A DNA stretch of 55,536 bases, taken from contig NZ_CAJFCN010000022.1 of NCBI RefSeq assembly GCF_904063055.1, positions 1 through 55,536 of the forward strand, read 5' to 3'. The stretch's first letter is position 1. The number at the start of each line of letters is the position of its first letter. Shown piece after piece: positions 36,439 to 45,746 of the stretch. The position numbers and the translations under genes were made by a program. Under the pieces are notes generated by a model. The model saw only the letters and a program-made list of their open reading frames with translations, was not told the DNA's origin and did no database searches. Source of the stretch: Pseudomonas paracarnis. GTDB lineage: Bacteria; Pseudomonadota; Gammaproteobacteria; Pseudomonadales; Pseudomonadaceae.

Positions 36439-36483
36439 TTAGCGGCGATGAAAAAGTGTCGTCATTAGAAAAAGGAGAGTGCT

Positions 36484-37728
36484 GTGTCGCGTAGACGCGT
36501 CGTAGTCACCGGTATGGGTATGTTGTCGCCACTGGGTACGGATGTGCCGAGCAGTTGGCAGGGCATTCTGGCTGGCCGCAGTGGTATTGGTCTGATCGAA
36601 CATACGGACCTTTCTGCCTATTCCACCCGTTTTGGCGGCTCGGTAAAGGGCTTCAATGTCGAGGAATATCTCTCGATCAAAGAGTCCCGCAAGCTCGACC
36701 TGTTCATTCAGTACGGCCTGGCTGCCGGTTTTCAGGCAGTGCGTAACGCCGGCCTGGAAGTCACCGACGCCAACCGTGACCGCATCGGTGTGGCCATGGG
36801 TTCGGGTATTGGCGGTCTGACCAATATCGAAGAAACCAGCCGCACGCTGCATGAGACTGGCCCACGTCGAATTTCACCGTTCTTCGTACCGGGCTCGATC
36901 ATCAATATGATTTCCGGCTTCCTGTCCATCCATCTGGGGGCACAGGGGCCTAACTACGCGATTTCAACGGCGTGCACCACAGGCACCCACTGCATCGGTA
37001 TGGCGGCGCGCAACATTGCCTACGACGAAGCCGATGTGATGATCGCCGGCGGCGCCGAAATGGCCGCGTGCGGCCTGGGCATGGGCGGCTTCGGCGCGTC
37101 CCGTGCGCTGTCGACCCGCAATGACGAGCCGACCCGTGCCAGCCGTCCGTGGGACAAAGGCCGTGACGGCTTCGTGCTGTCCGACGGTGCCGGTGCGCTG
37201 GTGCTTGAAGAGTTGGAGCACGCCAAGGCGCGTGGCGCCACCATCTACGCCGAGCTGATCGGGTTCGGCATGAGCGGTGACGCGTACCACATGACTTCAC
37301 CGCCGTCCGACGGAGCGGGTGCTGCGCGTTGCATCACCAATGCCCTGCGCGATGCGAAGGTCAACCCCAACCAGGTGCAGTACATCAACGCCCATGGCAC
37401 TTCGACCCCGACCGGCGACCTGGCGGAAGCAGAGGCCATCAAGTCGGTGTTCGGCGAGCACGCCTATAAGCTGGCGGTCAGCTCCACCAAGTCCATGACC
37501 GGCCACCTGTTGGGTGCGGCGGGCGCGGTCGAGGCGATCTTCAGTGTGATGGCAATCAGGGATCAGGTCGCTCCGCCGACTATCAACCTTGATGAGCCGG
37601 ACGAAGGCTGCGACCTGAACTTCGTGCCCCACGAAGCGCAGCCCATGCCGATCGACGTGGCGATTTCCAACTCGTTCGGTTTCGGTGGCACCAACGGTTC
37701 CCTGGTGTTCCGCCGGTTCGCCGAGTGA
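36484..37728 (+). CDS. fabF: 3-oxoacyl-ACP synthase II FabF
   Basis: Condensing enzyme of fatty acid elongation. 414 residues with active-site Cys164 (STACTTGTHC), His304 (NAHGTSTP), Lys336 and His341 (STKSMTGHLLGA). GTG start with AAGGAGAG upstream. Overlaps pabC by one base. Confidence 0.97.
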   Translation: MSRRRVVVTGMGMLSPLGTDVPSSWQGILAGRSGIGLIEHTDLSAYSTRFGGSVKGFNVEEYLSIKESRKLDLFIQYGLAAGFQAVRNAGLEVTDANRDRIGVAMGSGIGGLTNIEETSRTLHETGPRRISPFFVPGSIINMISGFLSIHLGAQGPNYAISTACTTGTHCIGMAARNIAYDEADVMIAGGAEMAACGLGMGGFGASRALSTRNDEPTRASRPWDKGRDGFVLSDGAGALVLEELEHAKARGATIYAELIGFGMSGDAYHMTSPPSDGAGAARCITNALRDAKVNPNQVQYINAHGTSTPTGDLAEAEAIKSVFGEHAYKLAVSSTKSMTGHLLGAAGAVEAIFSVMAIRDQVAPPTINLDEPDEGCDLNFVPHEAQPMPIDVAISNSFGFGGTNGSLVFRRFAE

Positions 37729-38543
37729 TGCACAGCTGGGTCGACGGTCAGCCAGCGGACAGCGTGCCCCTGAAAGATCGCGGCCTGGCCTATGGCGATG
37801 GGGTGTTCGAGACCATCGCCGTCAAGGCCGGGCAGCCGTTGCTGCTCGACCGTCACCTGCAACGCCTGGAAGAGGGTTGCAGGCGTTTGGCATTGGTAGT
37901 GGATCACGGGTTGATTCGCCACGAAGTGCTGAGCTTCGCCGCCGCCCTTGGCGACGGTATTCTCAAATTGATCCTCACCCGTGGCGACAGCTTGCGCGGT
38001 TACGGCATCAACCCTGGCGCCCCGGTGCGCCGCATCTTGCAGGGCAGTGCGCCCGCTGTTTACCCACCCATCCATGAAGTCGAAGGCGTGCGCCTGTTCG
38101 CGTGTGCCACGCGCTTGGCGCAGCAGCCGTTGCTGGCCGGTATCAAGCACCTCAATCGCCTGGAGCAGGTGATCGCGCGTGCCGAATGGCAAGATACCGA
38201 ACATGCCGAAGGCCTGATGCTGGACATGTCTGGTCGGGTGATCGAAGGCATATTCAGCAACCTTTTCCTGGTACGCAACGGCTTGTTACTAACCGCTGAT
38301 CTGAGCCGTTGTGGCGTTGCCGGCGTAATGCGCGCCGAAGTGCTGGCCCAGGCACAAGCGCTGGGCGTCCCGGTGGCCGTGGCCGACATCAGTGTTGAGC
38401 AGTTGCAACAGGCCGATGAAGTCTTCGTCTGCAACAGCGTATATGGCATTTGGCCGGTGCGTGGTTGCGCTGCGATGAGCTGGCCGGTTGGGCCGCTCAC
38501 CCGTAAACTGCAAAGCATTGTTCGCGCGCTATTGGATATTTGA
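37728..38543 (+). CDS. pabC: Aminodeoxychorismate lyase PabC
   Basis: PLP enzyme that makes 4-aminobenzoate for folate. 271 residues of the class IV aminotransferase fold, with DRGLAYGDGVFETI near 17-30, PLP Lys140 in LLAGIKHLNRLEQV, and the later EGIFSNLF. The ATG overlaps the fabF stop; a GTG one codon earlier is equally possible. Confidence 0.94.
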   Translation: MHSWVDGQPADSVPLKDRGLAYGDGVFETIAVKAGQPLLLDRHLQRLEEGCRRLALVVDHGLIRHEVLSFAAALGDGILKLILTRGDSLRGYGINPGAPVRRILQGSAPAVYPPIHEVEGVRLFACATRLAQQPLLAGIKHLNRLEQVIARAEWQDTEHAEGLMLDMSGRVIEGIFSNLFLVRNGLLLTADLSRCGVAGVMRAEVLAQAQALGVPVAVADISVEQLQQADEVFVCNSVYGIWPVRGCAAMSWPVGPLTRKLQSIVRALLDI

Positions 38544-38544
38544 G

Positions 38545-39681
38545 TTGATACGAAAACTGGTGTTACTGCTGCAGATCAGCCTGGTCTCGGCGGCTTTGCT
38601 CGTGGGCTTTTCGGCCTGGAAACTCGACTCTGCCCTCAAGCAGCCCCTGAAGCTGCCTCAGGAGCAGTTGCTCGACGTACCTGCTGGCGCTACGCCGACG
38701 GGCACCTTCAACCGTCTGGAAGCCGACGGCGTGCTCGACGATGCATTCTGGTTGCGTCTGTACTGGCGCTTCAACCTCGAAGGCCAGCCATTGCACAGCG
38801 GCGAGTACCGCATGAGCCCGGGCCTTACCGCCGAGGGTTTGATCGGCCTGTGGCAGCGCGGCGAAGTGGTGCAGTACAGCCTGACCTTGGTGGAGGGCTG
38901 GAATTTCCGTCAGGTGCGCACCGCCCTGGCCAAGCATGAAAAGATCGTGCAGACCCTCGCGGGCCTGACTGACAGCGAAGTGATGGATAAGCTCGGCCAC
39001 CCAGGTGTGTTTCCTGAAGGGCGGTTCTTCCCCGACACCTACCGTTTTGTCCGCGGCATGACGGATGTCGAGTTCCTGAAAAAAGCCTACAACCGCCTGG
39101 ACGATGTACTCGCCCAGGAGTGGAGCAAGCGTGCCGCCGACGCGCCCTACACCGACCCTTACCAAGCACTGATAATGGCGTCGCTGGTAGAAAAGGAGAC
39201 CGGTGTGCCTCAGGAGCGCGGGCAGATTGCCGGTGTGTTTGTGCGTCGCCTGAAGATCGGTATGCTGCTGCAGACCGACCCCACCGTGATCTACGGCCTG
39301 GGTGAGCGCTACAACGGTAAATTGACCCGTGCCCATCTCAAGGAAGCCAACCCCTACAACACCTATATGGTCGCCGGCCTGCCGCCCACGCCCATCGCAA
39401 TGGTCGGTCGCGAGGCAATCCATGCAGCGCTGAACCCGGTACCGGGCAGCAGCCTGTATTTCGTCGCCCGTGGTGATGGCAGCCATATATTCTCGGATGA
39501 CCTGGATGCGCATAATGCCGCCGTGCGTGAGTTCCAGCTCAAGCGCCGTGCCGATTACCGTTCCAGTCCGACGCCTGTGGTGAAACCGCTGGAAGATTCG
39601 GCACCTGCCAGTGATGCACCCACCCCCGACGCACCGATCGAGCCCGCGCCGGACACTACCGCGCCGCAAAGCCCGCAATGA
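38545..39681 (+). CDS. mltG: Endolytic murein transglycosylase MltG
   Basis: Cuts nascent peptidoglycan strands at the inner membrane. 378 residues: one membrane segment (about 4-22), then a YceG domain with EGWNFRQV, catalytic Glu218 in SLVEKETGVP, and LQTDPTVIYGLGERYNGKL. The C-terminal 40 residues (Pro, Ala, Asp-rich) are an extra tail. TTG start one base after the pabC stop codon; a frame open to 38488 would overlap pabC. Confidence 0.92.
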   Translation: MIRKLVLLLQISLVSAALLVGFSAWKLDSALKQPLKLPQEQLLDVPAGATPTGTFNRLEADGVLDDAFWLRLYWRFNLEGQPLHSGEYRMSPGLTAEGLIGLWQRGEVVQYSLTLVEGWNFRQVRTALAKHEKIVQTLAGLTDSEVMDKLGHPGVFPEGRFFPDTYRFVRGMTDVEFLKKAYNRLDDVLAQEWSKRAADAPYTDPYQALIMASLVEKETGVPQERGQIAGVFVRRLKIGMLLQTDPTVIYGLGERYNGKLTRAHLKEANPYNTYMVAGLPPTPIAMVGREAIHAALNPVPGSSLYFVARGDGSHIFSDDLDAHNAAVREFQLKRRADYRSSPTPVVKPLEDSAPASDAPTPDAPIEPAPDTTAPQSPQ

Positions 39682-39700
39682 CTCTGACTAAGGACTGCCT

Positions 39701-40333
39701 GTGACTGGCTTGTTTATTACCCTGGAAGGCCCGGAAGGCGCCGGCAAAAGCACTAACCGTGACTACTTGGCCGAGCGCCTGCGTGCGCAGGGCATCGAGG
39801 TGGTGCTGACCCGTGAGCCGGGCGGTACGCCTTTGGCTGAGCGCATCCGTGAAGTCCTGCTGGCCCCGGGTGACGAGCCGATGAACCCGGACACCGAGTT
39901 GCTCCTGGTGTTTGCTGCCCGTGCCCAGCACCTGGCCGAAGTGATTCGCCCGGCCCTGGCGCGGGGTGCGGTGGTGATCTGCGACCGGTTTACCGACTCC
40001 ACCTACGCCTACCAGGGTGGCGGGCGGGGTTTGTCCCTGGAGCGCATCGCCACCCTGGAAACCTTCGTGCAAGGCGATCTGCGCCCCGACCTGACCCTGT
40101 TGTTCGACCTGCCGGTGGAAGTGGGCATGGCCCGCGCCAGTGCGCGAGGTCGTCTGGATCGTTTCGAGTTGGAAGGCCAAGCCTTCTTTGATGCAGTGCG
40201 CAGCGCTTTCCTGCAGCGCGCCAAGGCTGAGCCCACACGTTATTACCTATTGGACGCCGCCCAGCCGCTGAGTCAGGTGCAACAGGCTATCGACGCGCTG
40301 CTGCCCACTCTGTTGGAGCGTAGCCGTGGCTGA
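39701..40333 (+). CDS. tmk: Thymidylate kinase
   Basis: Phosphorylates dTMP. 210 residues with P-loop GPEGAGKST (9-17), VICDRFTDST (about 90-99) and the LID arginines in ARGRLDRFE. GTG start. Overlaps holB by eight bases. Confidence 0.96.
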   Translation: MTGLFITLEGPEGAGKSTNRDYLAERLRAQGIEVVLTREPGGTPLAERIREVLLAPGDEPMNPDTELLLVFAARAQHLAEVIRPALARGAVVICDRFTDSTYAYQGGGRGLSLERIATLETFVQGDLRPDLTLLFDLPVEVGMARASARGRLDRFELEGQAFFDAVRSAFLQRAKAEPTRYYLLDAAQPLSQVQQAIDALLPTLLERSRG

Positions 40334-41315
40334 GTCCTACCCGTGGCAGGACGGCCTCTGGCAGCAACTGGCAGGGCGCGCCCAGCACGCCCACGCCTAT
40401 CTGCTGCATGGGCCGGTGGGCATCGGTAAACGCCACCTCGCCGAACGCCTGATGGGCAGCCTGTTGTGCCAACGCCCAGTCAACTTGGAGGCGTGTGGCG
40501 AGTGCAAGTCCTGCCTGTTGCTCAAGGCTGGCAGTCACCCGGACAATTATGTGCTGGAACCCGAGGAAGCGGACAAGGCCATCAAGGTCGACCAGGTGCG
40601 CGACCTGGTGAGCTTCGTGGTGCAGACTGCGCAAATGGGCGGGCGCAAAGTGGTGCTGATCGAGCCGGTCGAGGCGATGAACATCAACGCGGCCAACGCC
40701 TTGCTCAAAAGCCTTGAAGAGCCGTCCGGCGATACCGTGCTGTTGCTGGTGAGCCACCAGTCCAGCCGCTTGTTGCCGACCATTCGCAGCCGTTGCGTGC
40801 AGCAGGCTTGCCCGTTGCCCAGCGAGGACATGAGCCTGCAATGGCTGGCGCAGGCGTTGCCGGAATGCAGCGCAGAAGAACGAGGCGAGTTGCTGACCCT
40901 GGCGGCCGGTTCGCCTTTGGCGGCAGTGAAGCTGCAGGCTCAGGGCGTGCGCGGACAGCGTGCACTGGTCGTGGATGGCGTGAAGAAACTGCTCAAGCAG
41001 GAATTGTCCGCCACGCAACTGGCCGAAAGCGCCTGGAAGGACATTCCGCTATTGCTGCTGTTCGACTGGTTTTGCGACTGGTCCAGCCTGATCCTGCGCT
41101 ACCAGCTTACCCAGGATGAGCAAGGCCTGGGCCCGGCGGATATGCGCAAGGTCGTGCAATACCTGGCGCAAAAAAGTGCCCAGGACAAAGTGCTGAACGT
41201 CCAGGACTGGATCCTCGCCCAGCGCCAGAAAGTCCTCGGCAAGGCCAACCTCAACCGCGTGCTGTTGCTCGAGGCATTGTTGGTGCAGTGGGTCGGCCTG
41301 CTCGGGCGCCGTTAA
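40326..41315 (+). CDS. holB: DNA polymerase III subunit delta prime
   Basis: Clamp-loader subunit. 329 residues with the degenerate P-loop GPVGIGKRH (about 26-34), zinc-binding cysteines in LLCQ...ACGECKSC, NALLKSLEEPSGDT and TIRSRCVQ (SRC motif). GTG start overlapping tmk. In P. aeruginosa pilZ follows; here tatD follows after 62 bases. Confidence 0.94.
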   Translation: MAESYPWQDGLWQQLAGRAQHAHAYLLHGPVGIGKRHLAERLMGSLLCQRPVNLEACGECKSCLLLKAGSHPDNYVLEPEEADKAIKVDQVRDLVSFVVQTAQMGGRKVVLIEPVEAMNINAANALLKSLEEPSGDTVLLLVSHQSSRLLPTIRSRCVQQACPLPSEDMSLQWLAQALPECSAEERGELLTLAAGSPLAAVKLQAQGVRGQRALVVDGVKKLLKQELSATQLAESAWKDIPLLLLFDWFCDWSSLILRYQLTQDEQGLGPADMRKVVQYLAQKSAQDKVLNVQDWILAQRQKVLGKANLNRVLLLEALLVQWVGLLGRR

Positions 41316-41377
41316 ATTCCGTGGCTGACGGGTGTATCGTTGGCCCTACCTCTTTTGTGACTTAAGCTCAGATTCCT

Positions 41378-42163
41378 ATGCTCGTAGATTCTCATTGCCA
41401 CCTTGATCGCCTCGACCTTGCCCAGCACGGTGGCTCCCTCGACGCCGCCCTTGAAGCTGCCCGCCAGCGTGGGGTAGGGCACTTCCTGTGCATTGGCGTC
41501 AGCGCCGACAACGCCGCCGACGTCAAAGCCCTGGCTGATCGCTATGCCGACGTAGACTGCTCGGTGGGTATTCACCCGTTGGACCTCAAGCCTGGCGAAG
41601 CGCCGGCTCTGGACTGGCTACTGGGCGAACTCAACCACCCGCGAGTGGTGGCCATTGGCGAAACCGGCCTGGACTATCACTACGAGCCTGAAGCTGCCGA
41701 GTTGCAGCAGGCCTCGTTCCGCTTGCACCTGCAAGCCGCCCAGCAGACGGGCAAGCCGGTGATCGTCCACACCCGAGGTGCCCGTGCCGATACCCTGGCC
41801 TTGCTACGTGAAGCCGCGTTGCCGCAGGCTGGCGTGTTGCATTGCTTTACCGAAGACTGGGACATGGCCAAGGCGGCCCTGGACCTGGGGTTCTATATTT
41901 CCCTGTCGGGTATCGTCACCTTCCGCAATGCCGACGCGCTGCGCGATGTGGCCCGCCAGGTGCCTGCCGACCGCCTGCTGGTGGAAACCGACTCGCCGTA
42001 CCTGGCGCCCATCCCCCATCGCGGCAAACCGAACTTGCCCGAATATGTACGTGATGTGGCTGATTACCTGGCGATGCTGCGCGGCGAGTCGTACGAACGC
42101 TTTGCCGAGCAGACTACCGAGAACTTCAAGCGCCTGTTCCCGCTGGCCCACCTAGCCGGTTAG
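41378..42163 (+). CDS. TatD-family metal-dependent deoxyribonuclease
   Basis: 261 residues, TIM-barrel metal hydrolase with DSHCHLD (3-9), IGETGLDYHYE, VIVHTRGA, LHCFTED and ETDSPYLAP, the complete set of metal ligands. TatD proteins are 3' exonucleases or related hydrolases. Ends the long rluC-to-tatD block. Confidence 0.93.
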   Translation: MLVDSHCHLDRLDLAQHGGSLDAALEAARQRGVGHFLCIGVSADNAADVKALADRYADVDCSVGIHPLDLKPGEAPALDWLLGELNHPRVVAIGETGLDYHYEPEAAELQQASFRLHLQAAQQTGKPVIVHTRGARADTLALLREAALPQAGVLHCFTEDWDMAKAALDLGFYISLSGIVTFRNADALRDVARQVPADRLLVETDSPYLAPIPHRGKPNLPEYVRDVADYLAMLRGESYERFAEQTTENFKRLFPLAHLAG

Positions 42164-42182
42164 AGCGGCCGAATTCCAGGCA

Positions 42183-42299
42183 AAAAAAACCCGGGTTCTG
42201 GGGGGTGAATCCGGGCTAAGACCATTAGGAGTAAAACAAGGGCACGCAGTCCGTCGGTACCCAGGTCGACGCGTCACTTGGGGGAGATGTCGCGCCGAC
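42183..42299 (-). ncRNA. rgsA: Probable small RNA RgsA
   Basis: No protein fits the 445 bases between tatD and the TetR gene. On the minus strand an intrinsic terminator (CCCGGATTC / GAACCCGGG then eight T) ends at 42183, and a sigma-S-like -10 CAATACT lies at 42312-42306, predicting a transcript of about 117 bases. In P. aeruginosa the RpoS- and Gac-linked sRNA RgsA (PA2958.1) is next to the same tatD gene and has a similar size. The call rests on position, size and signals, not on a sequence comparison. Confidence 0.7.
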
Positions 42300-42608
42300 A
42301 GTTGAAGTATTGACCACTATCCTATTCAGTCCAGTCGTGATTGATCGTTTTTTAAACAGATTTGGAATACGCGGCCTTCGCTTGAGTTCTCATTGCGCTG
42401 ATGGGCAGGTTCAGGTGTTGCGTATTATTTCTGACTGATAACGGCGAAATCGTTGGCGCATTGAAAGTTATGTGCCTGGCGGGTTCACATAGACATTGCC
42501 CAACGACCGTTCAGTCGGGATAATCCCTCGCACCGGGTAAATCGTATCGCCACGTATCCATGGCCCTGCGCAACCCTCCCTATTTCCGACCTTTGCAGAC
42601 TCTTCCTC

Positions 42609-43274
42609 ATGCACAAAGAACCCCGTAAGGTCCGTGAATTTCGCCGCCGTGAGCAGGAAATTCTCGACACCGCGCTCAAGCTGTTCCTCGAACAAGGTGA
42701 AGACAGCGTCACCGTCGAGATGATTGCGGATGCCGTGGGTATCGGCAAAGGCACGATCTACAAACACTTCAAATCCAAGGCCGAAATCTACCTGCGCCTG
42801 ATGCTCGACTACGAGCGTGATTTGAACGAGTTGCTGCACTCGGCGGATGTCGACAAAGACAAGGAAGCCCTGTCCCGCGCTTACTTCGAGTTCCGCATGC
42901 GTGATCCGCAGCGCTACCGCCTGTTCGACCGCCTGGAAGAGAAGGTGGTCAAAGGTCACCAGGTGCCGGAGATGGTCGAGGAATTGCACAAGATCCGCGC
43001 CTCGAACTTCGAACGCCTGACCCTGCTGATCAAGGGGCGTATCAGCGAAGGCAAGCTTGAAGACGTGCCACCGTATTTCCACTACTGCGCCGCCTGGGCC
43101 TTGGTGCATGGCGCTGTGGCGCTGTACCACTCGCCGTTCTGGAGCAATGTGCTGGAAGACCAGGAAGGTTTCTTCCAGTTCCTGATGGACATCGGCGTGC
43201 GCATGGGCAACAAGCGCAAGCACAGTCCTGAACTGCCGGGCGCCGAGAAGAGCGGCGAAACCCCTGCCACCTAA
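42609..43274 (+). CDS. TetR-family transcriptional regulator
   Basis: 221 residues; N-terminal helix-turn-helix VEMIADAVGIGKGTIYKHF (about 38-56), then an all-helical ligand domain. The ligand is unknown. It matches the position of PA2957 in P. aeruginosa, which lies near tatD and rgsA. Confidence 0.92.
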   Translation: MHKEPRKVREFRRREQEILDTALKLFLEQGEDSVTVEMIADAVGIGKGTIYKHFKSKAEIYLRLMLDYERDLNELLHSADVDKDKEALSRAYFEFRMRDPQRYRLFDRLEEKVVKGHQVPEMVEELHKIRASNFERLTLLIKGRISEGKLEDVPPYFHYCAAWALVHGAVALYHSPFWSNVLEDQEGFFQFLMDIGVRMGNKRKHSPELPGAEKSGETPAT

Positions 43275-43413
43275 GTCATTCGCCACAGTGATGGCGCAAT
43301 GATTTACTGCCAGGCGCAGTAACCCAGGAATATACTCAGGCAAGGACCTTGCTAAAAGCTGAGTTATGAGTCAGCTTTTAGCGCGCCCGAATTATCCTCT
43401 GCCGGAGTGATCC

Positions 43414-44382
43414 ATGATCGTTGATCGTCAAGGCAGGCGTTTTCGCAATTTGCGGATCAGCCTGACTTCAGCCTGCAATTATGCGTGTACCTATTGCGTG
43501 CCTGACGGCAAGCGGCTGGTGGCTGCCCAGGATGAACTGTCGGCCGAGGCCATGGCCCGAGGCGTGGCTTACCTGATCGAAGCGGCGGGTATCGAGCGCT
43601 TGCGCATTACCGGCGGTGAGCCGTTGGTCAGCCCCAAGTTGGAAGCCTTCATGGGGGCGGTAGGGCAGATGGGCCTGAGCGACATCAGTCTGACCACCAA
43701 TGGCCAACTGCTGGCGCGTAAACTGCCGTTGCTGGTGGCCGCTGGTATACGACGCATCAATGTCTCCCTCGACACGCTGGATGCCGACGCTTTCCGCAGC
43801 ATCGCCCGTGGCGGCGACCTGGCCACCGTGCTCGATGGCATGGACCAGGCCAGTGCTGCCGGGATCAAGATCAAGGTCAATATGGTGCCGTTGCGCGGCC
43901 AGAACCTGGACCAGGTGATGCCGCTGCTCGATTACTGCCTGGCGCGAGGCTACGAGCTGCGCTTTATCGAACTGATGCGCATGGGGCACCTGGCCAAAGA
44001 CTCCAACGCGTTCCTGCAACAGTTTGTCAGCTTGCAACAGCTGCTCAGCTTGATCGGCGAGCAACACGAATACCTGCAAGCCAATGCACCCGTCGATGCG
44101 ACGGCGGTACGCTACGAAGTGCCAGGCAAGGGCTTCTTCGGTGTGATCGCCAACGAGAGCGTACCTTTCTGCCGCACCTGTTCGCGGTTGCGGTTGTCCT
44201 CTACTGGTTGGCTGCATGGCTGCCTGTCGTCCAGCAATCGCCATTATGTCGGTGACTTGCTCGATCAGCCGCGCCATCAAGCGTTGCCAGCGTTGCAGGG
44301 CTTGTTGATGAAAGCCTTGGCCGACAAGCAGGAAGTGGCGTTCTCCGGCGGTGCCACGATCATGAAGATCATTGGTGGCTAA
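43414..44382 (+). CDS. moaA: GTP 3',8-cyclase MoaA
   Basis: Radical-SAM enzyme that starts molybdopterin synthesis from GTP. 322 residues with the SAM cluster Cys21, Cys25, Cys28 (CNYACTYC), TGGEPL, the C-terminal cluster cysteines in CRTCSRLRLS and GCL, and the C-terminal Gly-Gly. Stands alone without moaBCDE. It may supply the same cofactor that the xdhC/mocA pair handles. Confidence 0.94.
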   Translation: MIVDRQGRRFRNLRISLTSACNYACTYCVPDGKRLVAAQDELSAEAMARGVAYLIEAAGIERLRITGGEPLVSPKLEAFMGAVGQMGLSDISLTTNGQLLARKLPLLVAAGIRRINVSLDTLDADAFRSIARGGDLATVLDGMDQASAAGIKIKVNMVPLRGQNLDQVMPLLDYCLARGYELRFIELMRMGHLAKDSNAFLQQFVSLQQLLSLIGEQHEYLQANAPVDATAVRYEVPGKGFFGVIANESVPFCRTCSRLRLSSTGWLHGCLSSSNRHYVGDLLDQPRHQALPALQGLLMKALADKQEVAFSGGATIMKIIGG

Positions 44383-44493
44383 GGTAGACATTGCGGGTTC
44401 ACACATTTGATTTGTGGCGCAGCTGACTGGCGCGGATTCTGCATCCCACGCCCCATTCGCCGGTTTCCTGTCACCGGCCTCTGGAGGATTAGG

Positions 44494-45099
44494 ATGCGTA
44501 GTCTGGTTTTGCTGCTGGCGTCATTGGCCCTGGGTGGTTGCATGACCGTCAGTGATATGGCCGAAGGCACCCGCTATCAGATGAGCGATGCCGGACTGCT
44601 CGATCACAGCGATACGCGCCGTACTGCCTCGGTGCGCATACAGCCGGACTCCTTTGTGTTTATCGCCCAAGGCGCCTTCGTGCCGCCGGGCAGCGCCTAC
44701 CCGCGGCCCAATGTGGTGGCCGAGGAAGCCTTCAATGGCTTCGTCGAATATTTCCCCATGGTGCGTCGCGCCCGCCAGCCGGAAGGTCTTGAACAGGCCA
44801 TGACCGAAGCCCGTGCCGCCGGTGCTCATTACCTGCTGTATTGCCGCTTTGCGGCAGCCGATGACCGTATCGGCAACGCCGACGAGTGGACCGACCAACA
44901 AGCCCTGGACCGCCTTGGCCTGGACAGCGGGGTGATCCAAGTCATGTTGATCGAGACCAGCACCCAGTATTTGATTGATACTGCACGTATTCGCAGTCGT
45001 GGCGGTTTACTGACGTTCCACGACACATCGCCACAAGATTTGATCGCCCGCCCCCTGGCGCAATACGCCCGCGGTTTACTGGGTATGAGTGATCAGTAA
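44494..45099 (+). CDS. Lipoprotein of the DUF4823 type
   Basis: 201 residues; signal peptide of lipoprotein type with lipobox LGGC and lipidated Cys16. The mature part is a mixed alpha/beta domain with GAHYLLYCRFA and VMLIETSTQYLIDTARI. AGGATT-type site (GGAGG) before ATG 44494; the frame is open to 44407 but the lipobox fixes the start. Function unknown. The next gene starts 16 bases on. Confidence 0.88.
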   Translation: MRSLVLLLASLALGGCMTVSDMAEGTRYQMSDAGLLDHSDTRRTASVRIQPDSFVFIAQGAFVPPGSAYPRPNVVAEEAFNGFVEYFPMVRRARQPEGLEQAMTEARAAGAHYLLYCRFAAADDRIGNADEWTDQQALDRLGLDSGVIQVMLIETSTQYLIDTARIRSRGGLLTFHDTSPQDLIARPLAQYARGLLGMSDQ

Positions 45100-45115
45100 G
45101 ACAGAGGAGCCCGCC

Positions 45116-45676
45116 ATGACCGATTCCGCCAAGGCCAATGATTTATTGGCCCAACTGCCCAAGGGCAAGGGGCCGGCACCGGTGCATCTGTGGAACCCGG
45201 ATTTCTGCGGCAATATCGACATGCGCATCGCCCGCGATGGCACCTGGTTCTACCAAGGCACACCCATCGGGCGAAAGCCGATGGTCAAGCTGTTCTCCAA
45301 CATCATCCGCCGCGATGGCGATGATTATTTCCTGGTGACGCCCGTGGAGAAGGTCGGCATCCGTGTGGATGATGCGCCATTTGTCGCAGTGACCCTGGAT
45401 GTGCAAGGGCAGGGCGAAAGCCAGGTATTGCGCTTTACCACCAACGTCGACGAACAGCTCGAGGCAGGCCTCGAACACCCGCTGCGGGTGGTGACCGACC
45501 CCATCACCCAGGAACCCGCCCCCTATGTGCGCGTTCGCACCAACCTCGAAGCCCTCGTGCATCGCAACGTTTTTTACCAGTTGGTGGAGCTGGCGGTGAG
45601 CCGTCCGATCAACGGTCAGAACTGGCTTGGTGTCTGGAGCGGCGGGGAGTTTTTCCCCATCGGCCTGGAGCCCTGA
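45116..45676 (+). CDS. DUF1285-family protein
   Basis: 186 residues, cytoplasmic, with PVHLWNPDFCGNIDMRIARDG and YQGTPIGRKPMVKLF, the DUF1285 pattern. GAGGAG precedes ATG 45116. Often paired with the DUF4823 lipoprotein gene in Pseudomonas; role unknown. Confidence 0.9.
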   Translation: MTDSAKANDLLAQLPKGKGPAPVHLWNPDFCGNIDMRIARDGTWFYQGTPIGRKPMVKLFSNIIRRDGDDYFLVTPVEKVGIRVDDAPFVAVTLDVQGQGESQVLRFTTNVDEQLEAGLEHPLRVVTDPITQEPAPYVRVRTNLEALVHRNVFYQLVELAVSRPINGQNWLGVWSGGEFFPIGLEP

Positions 45677-45746
45677 GGCGGTTTTTGTCTTCAGCCTGAA
45701 ATAATCCTCTTGCGGTAAACGCGGGCTTTCGGTTATCAATTTGTAC

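Noticed and set aside
42468..43343. Minus-strand frame of 291 codons opposite the TetR gene
   Set aside because: Antisense shadow; the plus strand has a clear TetR helix-turn-helix.
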